Shown piece after piece: positions 15,373-24,312 of a stretch of DNA of 45,553 nucleotides. How positions within the stretch are numbered: the first letter of the stretch is position 1; each line of letters starts with the position of its first letter. The notes under the pieces are model-generated. The model was not told where the DNA came from, did not search any database, and was given only the letters and a program-made list of their open reading frames with translations. Source of the stretch: Caldilineales bacterium (GTDB lineage Bacteria > Chloroflexota > Anaerolineae > J102); contig JAGFJG010000001.1 in assembly GCA_024102915.1 (NCBI GenBank), positions 1 to 45,553 of the forward strand. Direction: 5' to 3'. A program made the position numbers and the translations under genes.

Positions 15373-17943
15373 TCAGGCGGGGGTGATGATCAGCGGCAGG
15401 TAGAGGGGGATAGAAAGCGCGGGCGTGAGAGTGCCGGAGGCTGTTGCGGTGGGGGTTGGCGTTGGTGTCGGCGACACAGTTGCTGTGACCGTTGGCGACT
15501 CCGTCGCAACCGGCGTCTCCGTTTCGGTCGGCGTGGGCGTCGGGGTCATCGTCTCTGTAACAGTCGGGGTGACCGTCGGCGTTTCAGTGTCGGTCGCCGT
15601 CGGCGTGGGCGACACCGTCACTGTGGGGGTGGGCGTCGGGGTTAGCGTCAGGGTGGGCGATTCCGTGACGGTGGGCGTAGGCGACTCGATTACAACCGGC
15701 GTCTCCGTTTCGGTCGGCGTGGACGTAGGTGTCTCCGTCACTGTAGGGGTCAGCGTCGGGGTTTGGGATTCCGTGGCGGTCGGGGTCGGGGTCTCCGTGG
15801 CTGTTGGAGTGATTGTCGGCGTTTCCGTGTCGGTCGCCGTTGGTGTGGTCGTGGGGGTCGGCGTGGGTGACTCCGTCATTGTAGGGGTGATCGTGGGAGT
15901 CAACGTCGGGGTCGGCGTGGGTGTGGCGGTGATCGGATAGCAGGCCGTGATGCTCACATCATCGAAATAGGCCCAACTGCGACTGCCCGCGCCATCGTTG
16001 TAGGTGTTGAGATAAAGGTAGAGGGTTTGACCCGCCCATTGATTCAACCCAAACTGTCGCGCTTCCCAACCTGCCGTGACCGGACGACCGCGCCATAGAA
16101 GTTTCTGCACGCCGAAATTCGACTTGAGCAACAGCACTTCGGTGTAGTCGTTGGCGTCTTCGACGGTTGCTTTCAACTGAAAATCGAGATTGATCGTACT
16201 CGCATTTCCTGGCAGTGTGATCGATTGATAAGCCGTCGAATGGGCGCGAGCATTGCCGGTGGGCGGCACAATGCCGGTGCGCAGGCTGCGCGCTCCGCTA
16301 TAGGCTTCCTGCGCGCTGTATCCGGCTGAGCGTGCCGTGTTGCCAAATGTCCAGGATGAATTTTCCTCGAAACTGCCATTGTTGAGCAGTTCGACGCATC
16401 CGCCAGGCATGGTGGTTGGCGTCGGCGTGGGTGATGGCGTTGCAGTTGCCGTAGGCGTCGGTGTCGCCGTGGATGTGGATGTCGCTGTTAGCGTCGGCTG
16501 CCCGCTCAGCGGCTGCGCCAGATAAAGGGCGGCGGCCATGCCCATGCGGGCAATTCGCGTCACATAGCCGAAATCCACAAGCCCGACTTTGTCGTTGACC
16601 GAGTGATAAGCCGGATTGAGGTCTTTGGGACGAGGGTCTTCGTTCGTGCCATCGAAGAAATTCTCCAGCAACAACAACGAGGCGTAACCATTATCCCAAA
16701 AACTGCGGTGGTCGCTGAAGCGCGTGGCGGTGGCGGCCTTGCGTTCCAGAGTCAGCCCCAATTGATAGAGCTGGTTGGCCTTTGCCAGATGGTCGCCCAG
16801 CAACACGTTCTCAGGCAGCGTGCCGGTGTGCAATTCCATCACACGGTCGCCATTGCCATCATAGCCGAACATGTCGAGATTGATGGCCGCCACGACCTTG
16901 ACCCCCTGATCGGCCAGAGTTTTGACATAGGGCTTGGAACCCCAATAGCCCCACTCCTCGCCGGTGAACCACACGAAACGGATGGTATAGGCGAAGCGCT
17001 CGTTCTTGAGCAGCTCGGCCATCGCCAGCAACGAGGCGCTGCCGCTGGCGTTATCATCGGCGCCGGGCGCCTGCGAGCCGGGGGAACTGGTATCATGGGC
17101 GATGCTGTCGAGATGGCCGACGAGCAACACCAGGCGGTCGGGCTGCGTCTGGCCGGGGATTTCGGCCACGACGTTGCGCCAGCCCAGATCACCGTGCGGC
17201 GTTACATAGGGCGCATAGCTCGGCTGGTAGCCCATCGCCTGCAATCTCTCGAACACGTATTGCTCGGAGCGACGGCCATTCGTCGACCATGAGTAGCGCG
17301 AGGTGAGATTACGCGCCACGCCGCCGATGCTGACCGTGTCCACGCCGCTCAGCCGCCGGTCCCAATTCTGGATATTGGCTGAAGTCAGTTGCGCAACCAG
17401 GGCGGCGATCGTCGGGTCGGGTTGGGTGGGGGGTTGGGGCAATAATAGAGCTTGAGTTTTCAGACTGATGGGCTGGTCGAGCGGGATCAGGCGGATGCCT
17501 TGCTGTGAGAGAGTCAGAGACGCTTCCGGACTCAGGAGCAAGAGGCGATGAGTTGCATCCTGCCAGAGAATCGTCCCGAACGCGGCGAAATCGGGCAACG
17601 GCGTGCCTGTGGCGATTTGCGGCGTGAGATCGGCCAGGAAAAGCGTTTGCCCCGGCGTATCAACTTCACCCAACCGTTGAACTGTTTCGGACGGCAGCAG
17701 GCCCAGCCGGGCGGCGCTAGCCTGCACGATCAACGACTCCCGACCGTCGACATTGAGTCGAGCCAATGGCGTCGCCCCGGCCAATCGCACGGCCAGGCGT
17801 TCGGCACGAGACTCAAACGGCAGCAGGGCGATGGTCTGGCCGCTGTCCGCTTGCTGGGCCAGCAGCGGCGCAGCAACGACAGTGAGGAAAATCAATGCCG
17901 TCAGGCTGATGAGCGCGGTGCGCAGGGTTCGGGATCGGATCAT
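15373..17943 (-). CDS. Secreted M28-family metallopeptidase with Thr-Pro tracts and a YLPLI tail
   Basis: This protein of about 856 residues has a signal peptide (R-S-R-T-L-R, then a hydrophobic stretch to about A-L-L-A-Q) and an N-terminal domain. An M28 zinc aminopeptidase domain follows at about 210-480. Candidate zinc ligands are H in G-H-L-D near 277, D in G-A-D-D-N near 293, E-E in F-T-G-E-E-W near 327, D in N-L-D-M near 354 and H in A-Y-H-S-V near 446. A first Thr-Pro linker (about 481-512) leads to a carbohydrate-binding-like beta domain (N-N-G-S-F-E, about 514-666). A long Thr-Pro-Glu-Ser tract (about 668-846) follows, and the end is [10 protein letters not shown]. The ATG at 17943 overlaps the asparaginase stop as ATGA. 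A longer upstream frame lies wholly inside that gene and is rejected. It probably trims peptides outside the cell. Confidence 0.9.
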   Translation of the reverse strand: MIRSRTLRTALISLTALIFLTVVAAPLLAQQADSGQTIALLPFESRAERLAVRLAGATPLARLNVDGRESLIVQASAARLGLLPSETVQRLGEVDTPGQTLFLADLTPQIATGTPLPDFAAFGTILWQDATHRLLLLSPEASLTLSQQGIRLIPLDQPISLKTQALLLPQPPTQPDPTIAALVAQLTSANIQNWDRRLSGVDTVSIGGVARNLTSRYSWSTNGRRSEQYVFERLQAMGYQPSYAPYVTPHGDLGWRNVVAEIPGQTQPDRLVLLVGHLDSIAHDTSSPGSQAPGADDNASGSASLLAMAELLKNERFAYTIRFVWFTGEEWGYWGSKPYVKTLADQGVKVVAAINLDMFGYDGNGDRVMELHTGTLPENVLLGDHLAKANQLYQLGLTLERKAATATRFSDHRSFWDNGYASLLLLENFFDGTNEDPRPKDLNPAYHSVNDKVGLVDFGYVTRIARMGMAAALYLAQPLSGQPTLTATSTSTATPTPTATATPSPTPTPTTMPGGCVELLNNGSFEENSSWTFGNTARSAGYSAQEAYSGARSLRTGIVPPTGNARAHSTAYQSITLPGNASTINLDFQLKATVEDANDYTEVLLLKSNFGVQKLLWRGRPVTAGWEARQFGLNQWAGQTLYLYLNTYNDGAGSRSWAYFDDVSITACYPITATPTPTPTLTPTITPTMTESPTPTPTTTPTATDTETPTITPTATETPTPTATESQTPTLTPTVTETPTSTPTETETPVVIESPTPTVTESPTLTLTPTPTPTVTVSPTPTATDTETPTVTPTVTETMTPTPTPTETETPVATESPTVTATVSPTPTPTPTATASGTLTPALSIPLYLPLIITPA
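15405..15935. repeat. Low-complexity Thr-Pro coding repeat
   Basis: About 530 bases of the M28 gene are made of variants of a short GT-rich unit on the plus strand. On the coding strand they give T-P-T-x-T, T-E-T-P and E-S-P-T units. Longer blocks recur within it. The region is prone to slippage and to assembly error, so its exact length should be held loosely. The smaller linker at about 16410-16500 is of the same kind. Confidence 0.85.
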
Positions 17944-18947
17944 GCTGAAATCTCCGTCAATTCGCCTCGCAGATTGGCCGCCAGTAATCGCCGCCGCTCG
18001 GCATCGGTCAAATCCTGGCCCAGAAGGAACATCAATTTCACCAATGCGGTGTGCGGCGTCATGTCTCGCCCCGAAACCACGCCCGCATCCAGCAGGCGGC
18101 GGCCCGCGGCATAGGCGCTGAGGTCGACGCCGCCCTGTAATTGCTGGCTGATCGCCACGACCAGCAACCCCCGCTCGGCCACAGCTTCGGCCAGGGCTTC
18201 CACCAATCCGGGCGTGTCCGGGACGTTGCCGCTGCCAAACGTCTCCAACACCAGCCCGCAAATAGGGGCGTCGATCAGCGCTCGCAACAGGTCGGCGGTG
18301 AGGCCAGGAAATAGCTTGAGCAGGGCGACGCCGGTATCCAGCCGGTTATGCACGGTGAGATGGCGAGGCTGAGGCGGCGTGCCCGAAATCTGCGGATACT
18401 CGATGCTCAGGCCGACGCGAGCCAGCGGCGGGAAGTTAGGCGAATCAAAAGCGATGAACGCCGACGCCGACACTTTGGCCGCACGGTTGCCGCGCAGCAG
18501 CCGGTCGCCGAAGAAGATCGCCGTCTCCCTGGTTTGGGGGTGGGCGTTTGCGGCCAGTTCCACGGCGGTGATGACGTTGTTACGAGCATCGTTGCGCACT
18601 TCGCCGATGGGCAGTTGCGCGCCGGTCAGGATCACCGGTTTGTGCAATCCTTCCAGCAGAAAGGAAAGCGCCGCTGCCGTATAAGTCATGGTATCTGTGC
18701 CATGAAGGATGACAAAACCGTCGTATTCGGCGTAACGCTGGCCGATATGGCGGGCGAGCGCCAGCCAGTCGTTCGGGCCGAGATCGACGGAGTCACGCGG
18801 CGGAGCCAGGGTGAAGTGGTCTGTTTTCGCCACTCGCCCCAGCTCCGGGATTTGCTTGATCAGCCCTGCCAGACCGGCGGGCTCTAATGCGCCATCGGGT
18901 CGACGCACCATGCCCAGAGTCCCGCCGGTGTAGATGATGTGAACCAC
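17940..18947 (-). CDS. Type I L-asparaginase-like amidohydrolase
   Basis: This 335-residue protein has the asparaginase/glutaminase signature Y-T-G-G-T-L-G-M at the N-terminus, with its catalytic Thr. The second catalytic motif H-G-T-D-T-M-T-Y-T lies near residue 81. V-I-L-T-G-A-Q-L-P and N-x-L-D also occur in the family. No signal peptide is present, so it resembles the cytoplasmic type I enzymes (AnsA). It hydrolyses asparagine to aspartate and ammonia. The start at 18947 is GTG with no clear ribosome-binding site, and no in-frame ATG is available upstream. It lies 32 bases after the coiled-coil membrane protein gene and overlaps the M28 peptidase gene by ATGA. That arrangement suggests a set for peptide and amide-nitrogen use. 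Confidence 0.9.
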   Translation of the reverse strand: MVHIIYTGGTLGMVRRPDGALEPAGLAGLIKQIPELGRVAKTDHFTLAPPRDSVDLGPNDWLALARHIGQRYAEYDGFVILHGTDTMTYTAAALSFLLEGLHKPVILTGAQLPIGEVRNDARNNVITAVELAANAHPQTRETAIFFGDRLLRGNRAAKVSASAFIAFDSPNFPPLARVGLSIEYPQISGTPPQPRHLTVHNRLDTGVALLKLFPGLTADLLRALIDAPICGLVLETFGSGNVPDTPGLVEALAEAVAERGLLVVAISQQLQGGVDLSAYAAGRRLLDAGVVSGRDMTPHTALVKLMFLLGQDLTDAERRRLLAANLRGELTEISA

Positions 18948-18979
18948 AATGCACGCAGGACGGGCGTTCTGGCGTGAAC

Positions 18980-20059
18980 TTAAGCGGGAATGTCCGTTCC
19001 GTCAGTCGTTTCCCCATTGGATGACGACTCGGCATCATCCTGACCCGCAACTTCCTCATCGTCCCCATCATCGGTTGGCGCTTCGGCCTCTTCAACCTGA
19101 TCGACCGATTCCACCATCTCGACGACAGCCGCATCGGCATCGTCTGCGGTCATCGTGTCGGGCTGGTCGAAAGCGGTCAGGGGCGTTGCCGCGATTGCGC
19201 TTTCCGTTATGTCATCCGCTGGTGTGGAAGTTGGCGGCGGCAAGATAGCGGCGGCGGGTTGGGCCGCCGGGCTGCGCAGCAAGCGCCACTGGTGGCGAAT
19301 GACGACAATTTGCGAATAGATCAGCCAGATCAGGAACAGAGTAACCAACAAGGCGACCAGGTTGTAAATCAAGAGCAATCGCGATCTGAGCGCACTGATA
19401 TTCTCTTTAAGAACCGAAATCTCGCTCAGTAGAGTCTCAACCTCGGATTCAACCCCCGCCAGCCGGGTGTCGATGCGCGTGGTCAGTTCAGTGAGGACGT
19501 CCACGACCTGCTGCGTGAGCTGATTTTTCTCCTCGACCACCGCCGTTTTCAGCGTCGTGTCCAGTTGCTTGATGTCGGCTGCAAGCTGATCCAGCTCGGT
19601 GAGCATCTGATCCAGCTTAGCGAGATTGGGCGCGGATTCCTGAATGAACGGGATGGAGTTCAGGATGCTGACGATAGCGCTGGCCGTGTTCAGCGCGCTG
19701 CCCACGGGTTCAAGCGTGGTATTGATTTTCTCAACGGTGGGCGACAGCCGCGTTTCCAGGCGCTCATTCAGGGCGACAAGGACCGGGCTGTTTTCCTGAA
19801 TATTCTCGCTGACTTTTTCGATGGATGACTCGGCCTGCTGCACTTCCGTGCGGCCATCTTTGACAAACGAATCGGCGCGTTGCACGCCCGTTTCGGCTAT
19901 CTGCACGCCGGATTCAACCACCGAGAACACCCGCACCGTGACATCGGTTGCCACACGATTGACGTACCATGTCCCGGCCAGTCCGGCAATTCCAAGCAAA
20001 ATCACGAGCACAGCGATAATGATGAATAGGACTCTGAGTATCGATTTAATGATATGCAT
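18980..20059 (-). CDS. Two-helix coiled-coil membrane protein with acidic tail, unknown function
   Basis: The protein of about 359 residues has a hydrophobic helix at about 5-30. A long helical, coiled-coil-prone segment rich in E, T, V and Q follows at about 35-225. It includes repeats such as V-E-S-G-V-Q-I-A-E-T-G-V-Q. A second helix pair lies at about 225-250, and a 110-residue disordered acidic tail ends in D-D-G-D-D-E-E and T-D-I-P-A. No enzymatic motif is visible. I do not recognise a family. The ATG at 20059 has a strong site (GGAGGT at 20066-20071); an upstream in-frame start at 20083 is less likely. It is the first gene of a unit with the asparaginase and the M28 peptidase. Confidence 0.82.
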   Translation of the reverse strand: MHIIKSILRVLFIIIAVLVILLGIAGLAGTWYVNRVATDVTVRVFSVVESGVQIAETGVQRADSFVKDGRTEVQQAESSIEKVSENIQENSPVLVALNERLETRLSPTVEKINTTLEPVGSALNTASAIVSILNSIPFIQESAPNLAKLDQMLTELDQLAADIKQLDTTLKTAVVEEKNQLTQQVVDVLTELTTRIDTRLAGVESEVETLLSEISVLKENISALRSRLLLIYNLVALLVTLFLIWLIYSQIVVIRHQWRLLRSPAAQPAAAILPPPTSTPADDITESAIAATPLTAFDQPDTMTADDADAAVVEMVESVDQVEEAEAPTDDGDDEEVAGQDDAESSSNGETTDGTDIPA

Positions 20060-20186
20060 GTTTGCACCTCCATGTCGGCGCAACAGAAGTGAATTACCCG
20101 AACAGTTTGGGTTAAATCATACTGTAACCAGCTATCCGCTGCAATTACCTGATCAGGCCGAGCCAGAACCGCAAGGGTTAGCCGCA

Positions 20187-20246
20187 GATGACACCAATTG
20201 GCGCAGAGTCTTCCCCTGCAAATCTGTGTCATCCGTGAAATCTGTG
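20187..20246. repeat. Inverted repeat with 9-base direct units
   Basis: GATGACAC (20187-20194) and GTGTCATC (20226-20233) are perfect inverted repeats. The right part also holds ATCTGTG, ATCCGTG and ATCTGTG spaced nine bases apart (20222, 20231, 20240). It lies in the 233-base spacer upstream of the coiled-coil gene, where I see nothing else clear. Confidence 0.65.
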
Positions 20247-20292
20247 GATGATTTTCCTGTGCGACGTGCGAGATTATAGCCGCACGACGACA

Positions 20293-20784
20293 TCAAGGTG
20301 ACGAGGAAATGGAAGCGATTCTCGCCCTGGTCACCTTCACGAAATCGTCCGGGGCCAAAACCACCTGCACTCCCCGTACGCCCGCGCTCATCCCAATCGT
20401 GGCAAAATCCCTGGCGCTGGCATCGAGAAAGACATTGAACCCTTTGTTCACCAAAGCCAGAGCACTGATCCCGCCTTTCTCCAACCCGGTCATGCGCTCG
20501 GCATCAGTCTGCGAAGCCATGCGCACTTTCTTCGTCCCCGCCGCCATCGCCAAAGCTTTCAGGTCGAGTTCTCGGTCCGCCGGGATCACCGCCAGGATTG
20601 GTTTGCCCTTGTCCGGCTCGGTCACCAGCGTTTTGAAAACCTGCTGCGGCGGCAGGCCGATCGCTTCCGCCACTTCCGGGGCGCTGACAAACGCATCGGG
20701 ATCATAGCTGTGCGCGGTATAGGCGATCTTTTTCCCTTCCAGCAGACGCATGGCCAGGGTTTTATCATCGGTCTTGCGAGACAT
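20293..20784 (-). CDS. ybaK: YbaK/EbsC-type Cys-tRNA deacylase
   Basis: This 163-residue protein is a complete YbaK/EbsC domain. It has the start T-L-A-M-R-L-L-E-G-K-K-I-A-Y, the strand Q-V-F-K-T-L-V with the family's conserved Lys, the stretch A-V-I-P-A-D-R-E-L-D-L-K-A-L, and the late G-G-I-S-A-L-A. In E. coli and Haemophilus this freestanding protein hydrolyses Cys-tRNA-Pro formed by ProRS. No D-amino-acid or synthetase domain is attached. The ATG at 20784 has no strong ribosome-binding site. It stands between two repeat elements and is not obviously in an operon. With the ThrRS-editing-like protein at 14804-15217 the window holds two trans-editing factors. Confidence 0.92.
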   Translation of the reverse strand: MSRKTDDKTLAMRLLEGKKIAYTAHSYDPDAFVSAPEVAEAIGLPPQQVFKTLVTEPDKGKPILAVIPADRELDLKALAMAAGTKKVRMASQTDAERMTGLEKGGISALALVNKGFNVFLDASARDFATIGMSAGVRGVQVVLAPDDFVKVTRARIASISSSP

Positions 20785-20858
20785 GGAGCAATCTGTTTAA
20801 GAACTGAGGCTACGACGTCGGACAATTACCGATACTCTACATCGACAAAAAATCTTAC

Positions 20859-20901
20859 GCAAAGCCGCAAAGTGAATCTGGCGTTCCTTGCGACTTTGCG
20901 A
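20859..20901. repeat. Short relative of the CGCAAAG palindrome
   Basis: CGCAAAG occurs at 20859-20865 and again at 20867-20873, eight bases apart. The complement CTTTGCG lies at 20895-20901. The element is similar in plan to the one at 5494-5560 and sits between the ybaK start and the stop of the membrane protein gene. Confidence 0.65.
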
Positions 20902-20938
20902 AAGACACGTGATACGAATTCTGTCGAGTCTCGCGCTT

Positions 20939-21838
20939 CTATCGTTGTTCGACCGGGTCTAGCAGAGCGATGAATCCCAGCAGGCCCACATTGCAGAAAA
21001 GCAACGGAGCCAGGAAGGGCGCGCCACGGATGAATCTCTCGATGACAAAGGTCCCATCGCTGGGGATATTGGACTCGATGTGGAGCAGGAAGCCAAGCGC
21101 GCCAACCACCAACATCAATGCCATGGCGGCGACATACGTATGCAGATCGCTGCGGCTGGGCTGGCGGATTGCTCCCAGCGCCACGCCGGCGACCGTGGCA
21201 AAGATGCCGACAATGGTGGGAATCCACAGGTAAGGGTTCTCGAATCCTGTGCGGGCGTGATCATACACCGAGGTAAAAACTGTCGCCAACGCGGCCATCC
21301 CCACGATGTAAAAGTAGGCTCTGGTCTTGCTGTAGGGCAGATGAAGCCGGGCTCCACGAAAAACCACCAGAGTGCCGCTGTCGGGTGGGTCTTCGATCCA
21401 GGCGGCGGAGATGCCGAGAATGCCAACGACGATGAACATCAGGGGACCGACCACTGGCGGAGCCCATACCAGCAAGTCTATCGAGAGCTTTTGCCCCCAG
21501 GGAGCAGCAGGCAAAGCCGCCCGCACCAAATGGAAGTATGCGCCGAGCAGGCCAATGAGAATACTGGCGAGCAGCGTGAGGGTGGCGATGAGAGAGGCGA
21601 GATCACGATTGCGGTTGGCCAGGAATCCGGCCAGCACCAGCAGCAGCGCCGCCACAGGGCCAAACACGATCGGAATCCATTCTCTGGGCACGATGGTGCC
21701 GCTGATGCTGTGGGCCAGGAAAATATCGACCCCCAGAATCAGCATGTTGAATGCGACGATGAGCAGCATGGCCTGGTCGCGAGTGATGGGTAAACGCACC
21801 CGGCGCACAGCCGGGAATGCTTCGGCGAGGTCATACAT
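20939..21838 (-). CDS. Polytopic membrane protein, partner of the multiheme cytochrome
   Basis: The 299-residue protein has about eight hydrophobic helices and short loops. Loop motifs include P-R-E-W-I-P, D-P-P-D-S-G, and H-A-R-T-G-F-E-N-P-Y. His residues that might bind haem are scattered (in A-Y-F-H-L-V and H-L-P-Y among others), but I cannot assign a family. It begins 73 bases after the octaheme cytochrome stop and is on the same strand, so it is probably co-transcribed. It may be the quinol-facing or anchoring subunit, but that is inference from position only. The ATG at 21838 lacks a strong ribosome-binding site. Confidence 0.82.
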   Translation of the reverse strand: MYDLAEAFPAVRRVRLPITRDQAMLLIVAFNMLILGVDIFLAHSISGTIVPREWIPIVFGPVAALLLVLAGFLANRNRDLASLIATLTLLASILIGLLGAYFHLVRAALPAAPWGQKLSIDLLVWAPPVVGPLMFIVVGILGISAAWIEDPPDSGTLVVFRGARLHLPYSKTRAYFYIVGMAALATVFTSVYDHARTGFENPYLWIPTIVGIFATVAGVALGAIRQPSRSDLHTYVAAMALMLVVGALGFLLHIESNIPSDGTFVIERFIRGAPFLAPLLFCNVGLLGFIALLDPVEQR

Positions 21839-21911
21839 GGTGGTATTCGACGAGAAGAATGAGCAAGCGAAGGGGTGTGAGTAAGCGCCCCTTCGCCGGT
21901 TGATTTTTCAA

Positions 21912-23207
21912 CTATTCGCCCGCCGAGATGCCGGCGGCTTCCAGTTTCTCCGCTGCCATTTCCCGCAGTTCCGCCATATCATGCAGGATCTCATAAGCGC
22001 CGTGCCATTGCACGTAATCAGGCCCCTGCATCCACGTGCCGAATTTGGCCGTACGTCCCCAATGATGCCACAGGTTAAAGTAAGTGAAATCGATGGGTTC
22101 GTCGAATGGCTCGTCGGTCATCAGGCCATTTTCTTTCAACGGCGCCACGATCTCATCGCTCTGTCGCACGAAATCATTGACGGCCTCGGTGGCGGCGTCG
22201 GCATCGGCATAGAACTGGGCGATAAAGTTATCGTTGTGACACTCGAAGCATACCGACTGCATGCGGGTGGCGTTATCCTGCCAGGCCGGGCGTCGGCTGC
22301 TGATCGGCGCAAACAGATACCAGGTCAGGCGGTCGCCCACATCGTGCGTGGTGCTCGCGCCGCCGAAGCCGCTCATGTGGCAGGTGGCGCAAGTGGCTGC
22401 GGGCATGTCGGTCACATCGAGCGTCCCCGGCTCCGCATCCCAATTCCACTCATCGCCTCCGGTCATGTAGGCGATGCCGTGCGGCGATTCCTGATAAATC
22501 TCCCATTGCGGATGGTCGGGGCCGATGTGGCAGTGATTGCAGGTTTCGGGCTTGCGCACCTGCTCCAGGCTGAACTCATGGCGCAGATGGCATTTCTGGC
22601 ACTGGCCGACCGAGCCATCCGCCGCCGGTTTGCCCACATCATGACAGCCTTCGCATGCGAATTTCGTAATGGCCGGGCCTTCCAGATGATAGATGTCATT
22701 GCGCGACTTGTCGGGGGCGAAACTGCCCTCCGGCACCGCCTCGTACTGAGCCAACAGGTTTGGATCGAGATCAGCGCTGCCCGCATAAGCGACATAAGCA
22801 GGGAGCGCATGGCGACTGGAATTGAACTGCGCCACTTCCGCCTTATGGCAGCGTTCGCAGATGGCGGCCGTGGGCGAGTTCAGGACATAAACGCCTTCGT
22901 GCTCGATGGCGCCGGGATAATCTTGTTTGACCACATGGCAATCCTGGCAACTGACCTCTGCCGCCGCCATGCTGCTGTGCCCATATTGCTCTATAATGCC
23001 TGGCGTCGTGTTTTTATGGCAGACCACGCACTCATCATTGCTGTTCGCCAATGCATTGACTTTATCCGGCCCTTGCGCGACGACAGCTTGCGATTGGGCA
23101 ATCGCCAGCGCAATCAGCGCCAGACCGATCACCACGATGATGACAGCGACCGCAAATATCAGCACCCGATAGCGCTTGAGTACTGATTCCTGTGAATTGG
23201 ATGCCAT
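21912..23207 (-). CDS. Membrane-anchored octaheme c-type cytochrome
   Basis: This protein of about 431 residues has an N-terminal membrane anchor (about 14-38) and eight C-x-x-C-H haem sites. In order they are CVVCH (60-64), CQDCH, CERCH, CEGCH, CQKCH, CNHCH, CATCH and CFECH. The count, and the aromatic stretch near the end (Q-G-P-D-Y-V-Q-W-H-G-A-Y-E), resemble the octaheme hydroxylamine oxidoreductase / octaheme reductase group. Whether the tyrosine there is the cross-linking one cannot be told. It would act outside the cytoplasmic membrane on a nitrogen or other oxo-compound or as an electron carrier. I choose the ATG at 23207 with GAGGAG upstream (23216-23221); an ATG at 23237 is less likely. 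A palindrome for a CRP/FNR-type regulator lies upstream (23307-23322). Confidence 0.9.
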   Translation of the reverse strand: MASNSQESVLKRYRVLIFAVAVIIVVIGLALIALAIAQSQAVVAQGPDKVNALANSNDECVVCHKNTTPGIIEQYGHSSMAAAEVSCQDCHVVKQDYPGAIEHEGVYVLNSPTAAICERCHKAEVAQFNSSRHALPAYVAYAGSADLDPNLLAQYEAVPEGSFAPDKSRNDIYHLEGPAITKFACEGCHDVGKPAADGSVGQCQKCHLRHEFSLEQVRKPETCNHCHIGPDHPQWEIYQESPHGIAYMTGGDEWNWDAEPGTLDVTDMPAATCATCHMSGFGGASTTHDVGDRLTWYLFAPISSRRPAWQDNATRMQSVCFECHNDNFIAQFYADADAATEAVNDFVRQSDEIVAPLKENGLMTDEPFDEPIDFTYFNLWHHWGRTAKFGTWMQGPDYVQWHGAYEILHDMAELREMAAEKLEAAGISAGE

Positions 23208-23306
23208 GTGATTGACTCCTCGTTGCTGGCTTGGCATGAATTCTAAAATTCAGGTGATAATTCGAACTTTGTTCCAGCCAGTATGAATGATAAATGAGAA
23301 ATTCTC

Positions 23307-23322
23307 TGTGACATAAGTCACA
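23307..23322. promoter_or_regulatory. Perfect CRP/FNR-type palindromic operator
   Basis: The site reads TGTGACATAAGTCACA, with both half-sites TGTGA and TCACA perfect and six bases between them. That is the E. coli CRP consensus and is also used by related regulators. On the minus strand a weak -10 (CATACT, 23285-23280) would put the transcription start about 41 bases from the centre. That is the class II activator position for the cytochrome gene. The DUF5996 gene starts 68 bases away on the other side and could also be controlled. Confidence 0.7.
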
Positions 23323-23389
23323 ACATCGAGACTACCCTGAACAACTATTGCGTCTGTTTACACCAAATGCAATCCGCATCGGAGAATTG

Positions 23390-24229
23390 ATGACGAAACA
23401 AGTGATCTTTCCCTCTCTAGCTGGCTTCGAGCCCACGCGAGAAAGCCTGAAACTCTACGCCCGCGCCATGGCGTCGATCCCTCGCGCCTACGTCCAACCC
23501 CACCCTCGCTGGTGGCACATCAGCCTGAAAGTCACGCCCGATGGCCTGATCACCAGCCCCGTACCATCACCCGACGGCGGCGAAATCCACCTCAAGATGA
23601 ACCTGATCGATCACCAGATTATCCTGTATCACAATGACCATGTCTATCAGACCTGGGACATGCGTCAGGCGCGGACATCGACTGAATTGGGGAAATCAAT
23701 CATCGCGACGGTCGAGAAAATGGGCTTTCAGGGCGGGGATTATGACAGGAAACGCTGGCTGAGCGATGAAGTTCGGGTGTACGATGAATCCACGGTTGCG
23801 CCTTTCCTGACCGCCTTGACAAACGCCGATCGCATCTTCAAGGCGCATCGCGCCACGCTCGACGGCGAAAGCAGCCCGGTGCAATTCTGGCCGCACGGCT
23901 TCGATCTGGCCTTCGAATGGTACGGGACGCGCAAAGTCGTCTACGAGGAAGAAGGCCGAGTTCAGGAATATCCCTCGCAGCTCAACCTGGGTTTCTATCC
24001 CACCGCCCCCGCCTATTTTTACAGCAACCCCTGGCCGTTCGAGGCGGAGGCGCTTTTGGACAAAGAGTTGCCCTCCGGCGCAAGCTGGCACACAGAGGGC
24101 TGGCAGGGAACCGAACTGCCATACTCGGAACTGGCCGACGCCGTCGATGCCGAGTCCCGCCTGGCTGCCTATGCCCGCCGCGTCTTCGAACTGGCCGCGC
24201 CGACTCTCATGGCGGCTGGCGAGTCGTGA
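23390..24229 (+). CDS. DUF5996 family protein
   Basis: This protein of about 279 residues matches DUF5996 as I know it. It has P-R-W-W-H-I-S-L, the P-V-P-S-P-D-G-G segment, the central D-R-I-F-K-A-H-R, the S-S-P-V-Q-F-W-P-H-G-F-D-L-A-F and the C-terminal S-W-H-T-E-G-W-Q-G. No catalytic site is established for the family, and I do not assign one. There is no signal peptide or membrane helix, so it is cytoplasmic. The ATG at 23390 is preceded by CGGAGA; a TTG at 23348 is rejected. It is divergent from the cytochrome gene across a 182-base spacer. Confidence 0.87.
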   Translation: MTKQVIFPSLAGFEPTRESLKLYARAMASIPRAYVQPHPRWWHISLKVTPDGLITSPVPSPDGGEIHLKMNLIDHQIILYHNDHVYQTWDMRQARTSTELGKSIIATVEKMGFQGGDYDRKRWLSDEVRVYDESTVAPFLTALTNADRIFKAHRATLDGESSPVQFWPHGFDLAFEWYGTRKVVYEEEGRVQEYPSQLNLGFYPTAPAYFYSNPWPFEAEALLDKELPSGASWHTEGWQGTELPYSELADAVDAESRLAAYARRVFELAAPTLMAAGES

Positions 24230-24244
24230 TCCGAATCCTCTCGG

Positions 24245-24258
24245 CCATTGACCATTGA
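24245..24258. repeat. Two-unit heptamer repeat
   Basis: CCATTGA occurs twice in tandem (24245-24251 and 24252-24258). The first unit supplies part of the putative -35 box (TTGACC, 24248-24253) of the downstream GT2 operon. Confidence 0.55.
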
Positions 24259-24277
24259 CCTGCCTTGACGCTATACT
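24248..24277 (+). promoter_or_regulatory. Putative promoter of the GT2 operon
   Basis: TTGACC (24248-24253) and TATACT (24272-24277) are 18 bases apart, 36 bases before the GT2 start. The -35 comes from a 7-base repeat that may be incidental. Confidence 0.5.
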
Positions 24278-24312
24278 CGCAAGGTTCTAATCCACGTGCA
24301 GAGAGAGACAGA

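Noticed and set aside
15425..15940. A plus-strand frame of Val-Gly repeats
   Set aside because: It is the complement of the Thr-Pro tract of the M28 peptidase and has no start context of its own.
17944..18261. Extension of the M28 frame upstream by about 106 codons
   Set aside because: It lies wholly inside the asparaginase gene and is Arg/Gly-rich. The ATG at 17943 begins a good signal peptide and overlaps the asparaginase stop as ATGA.
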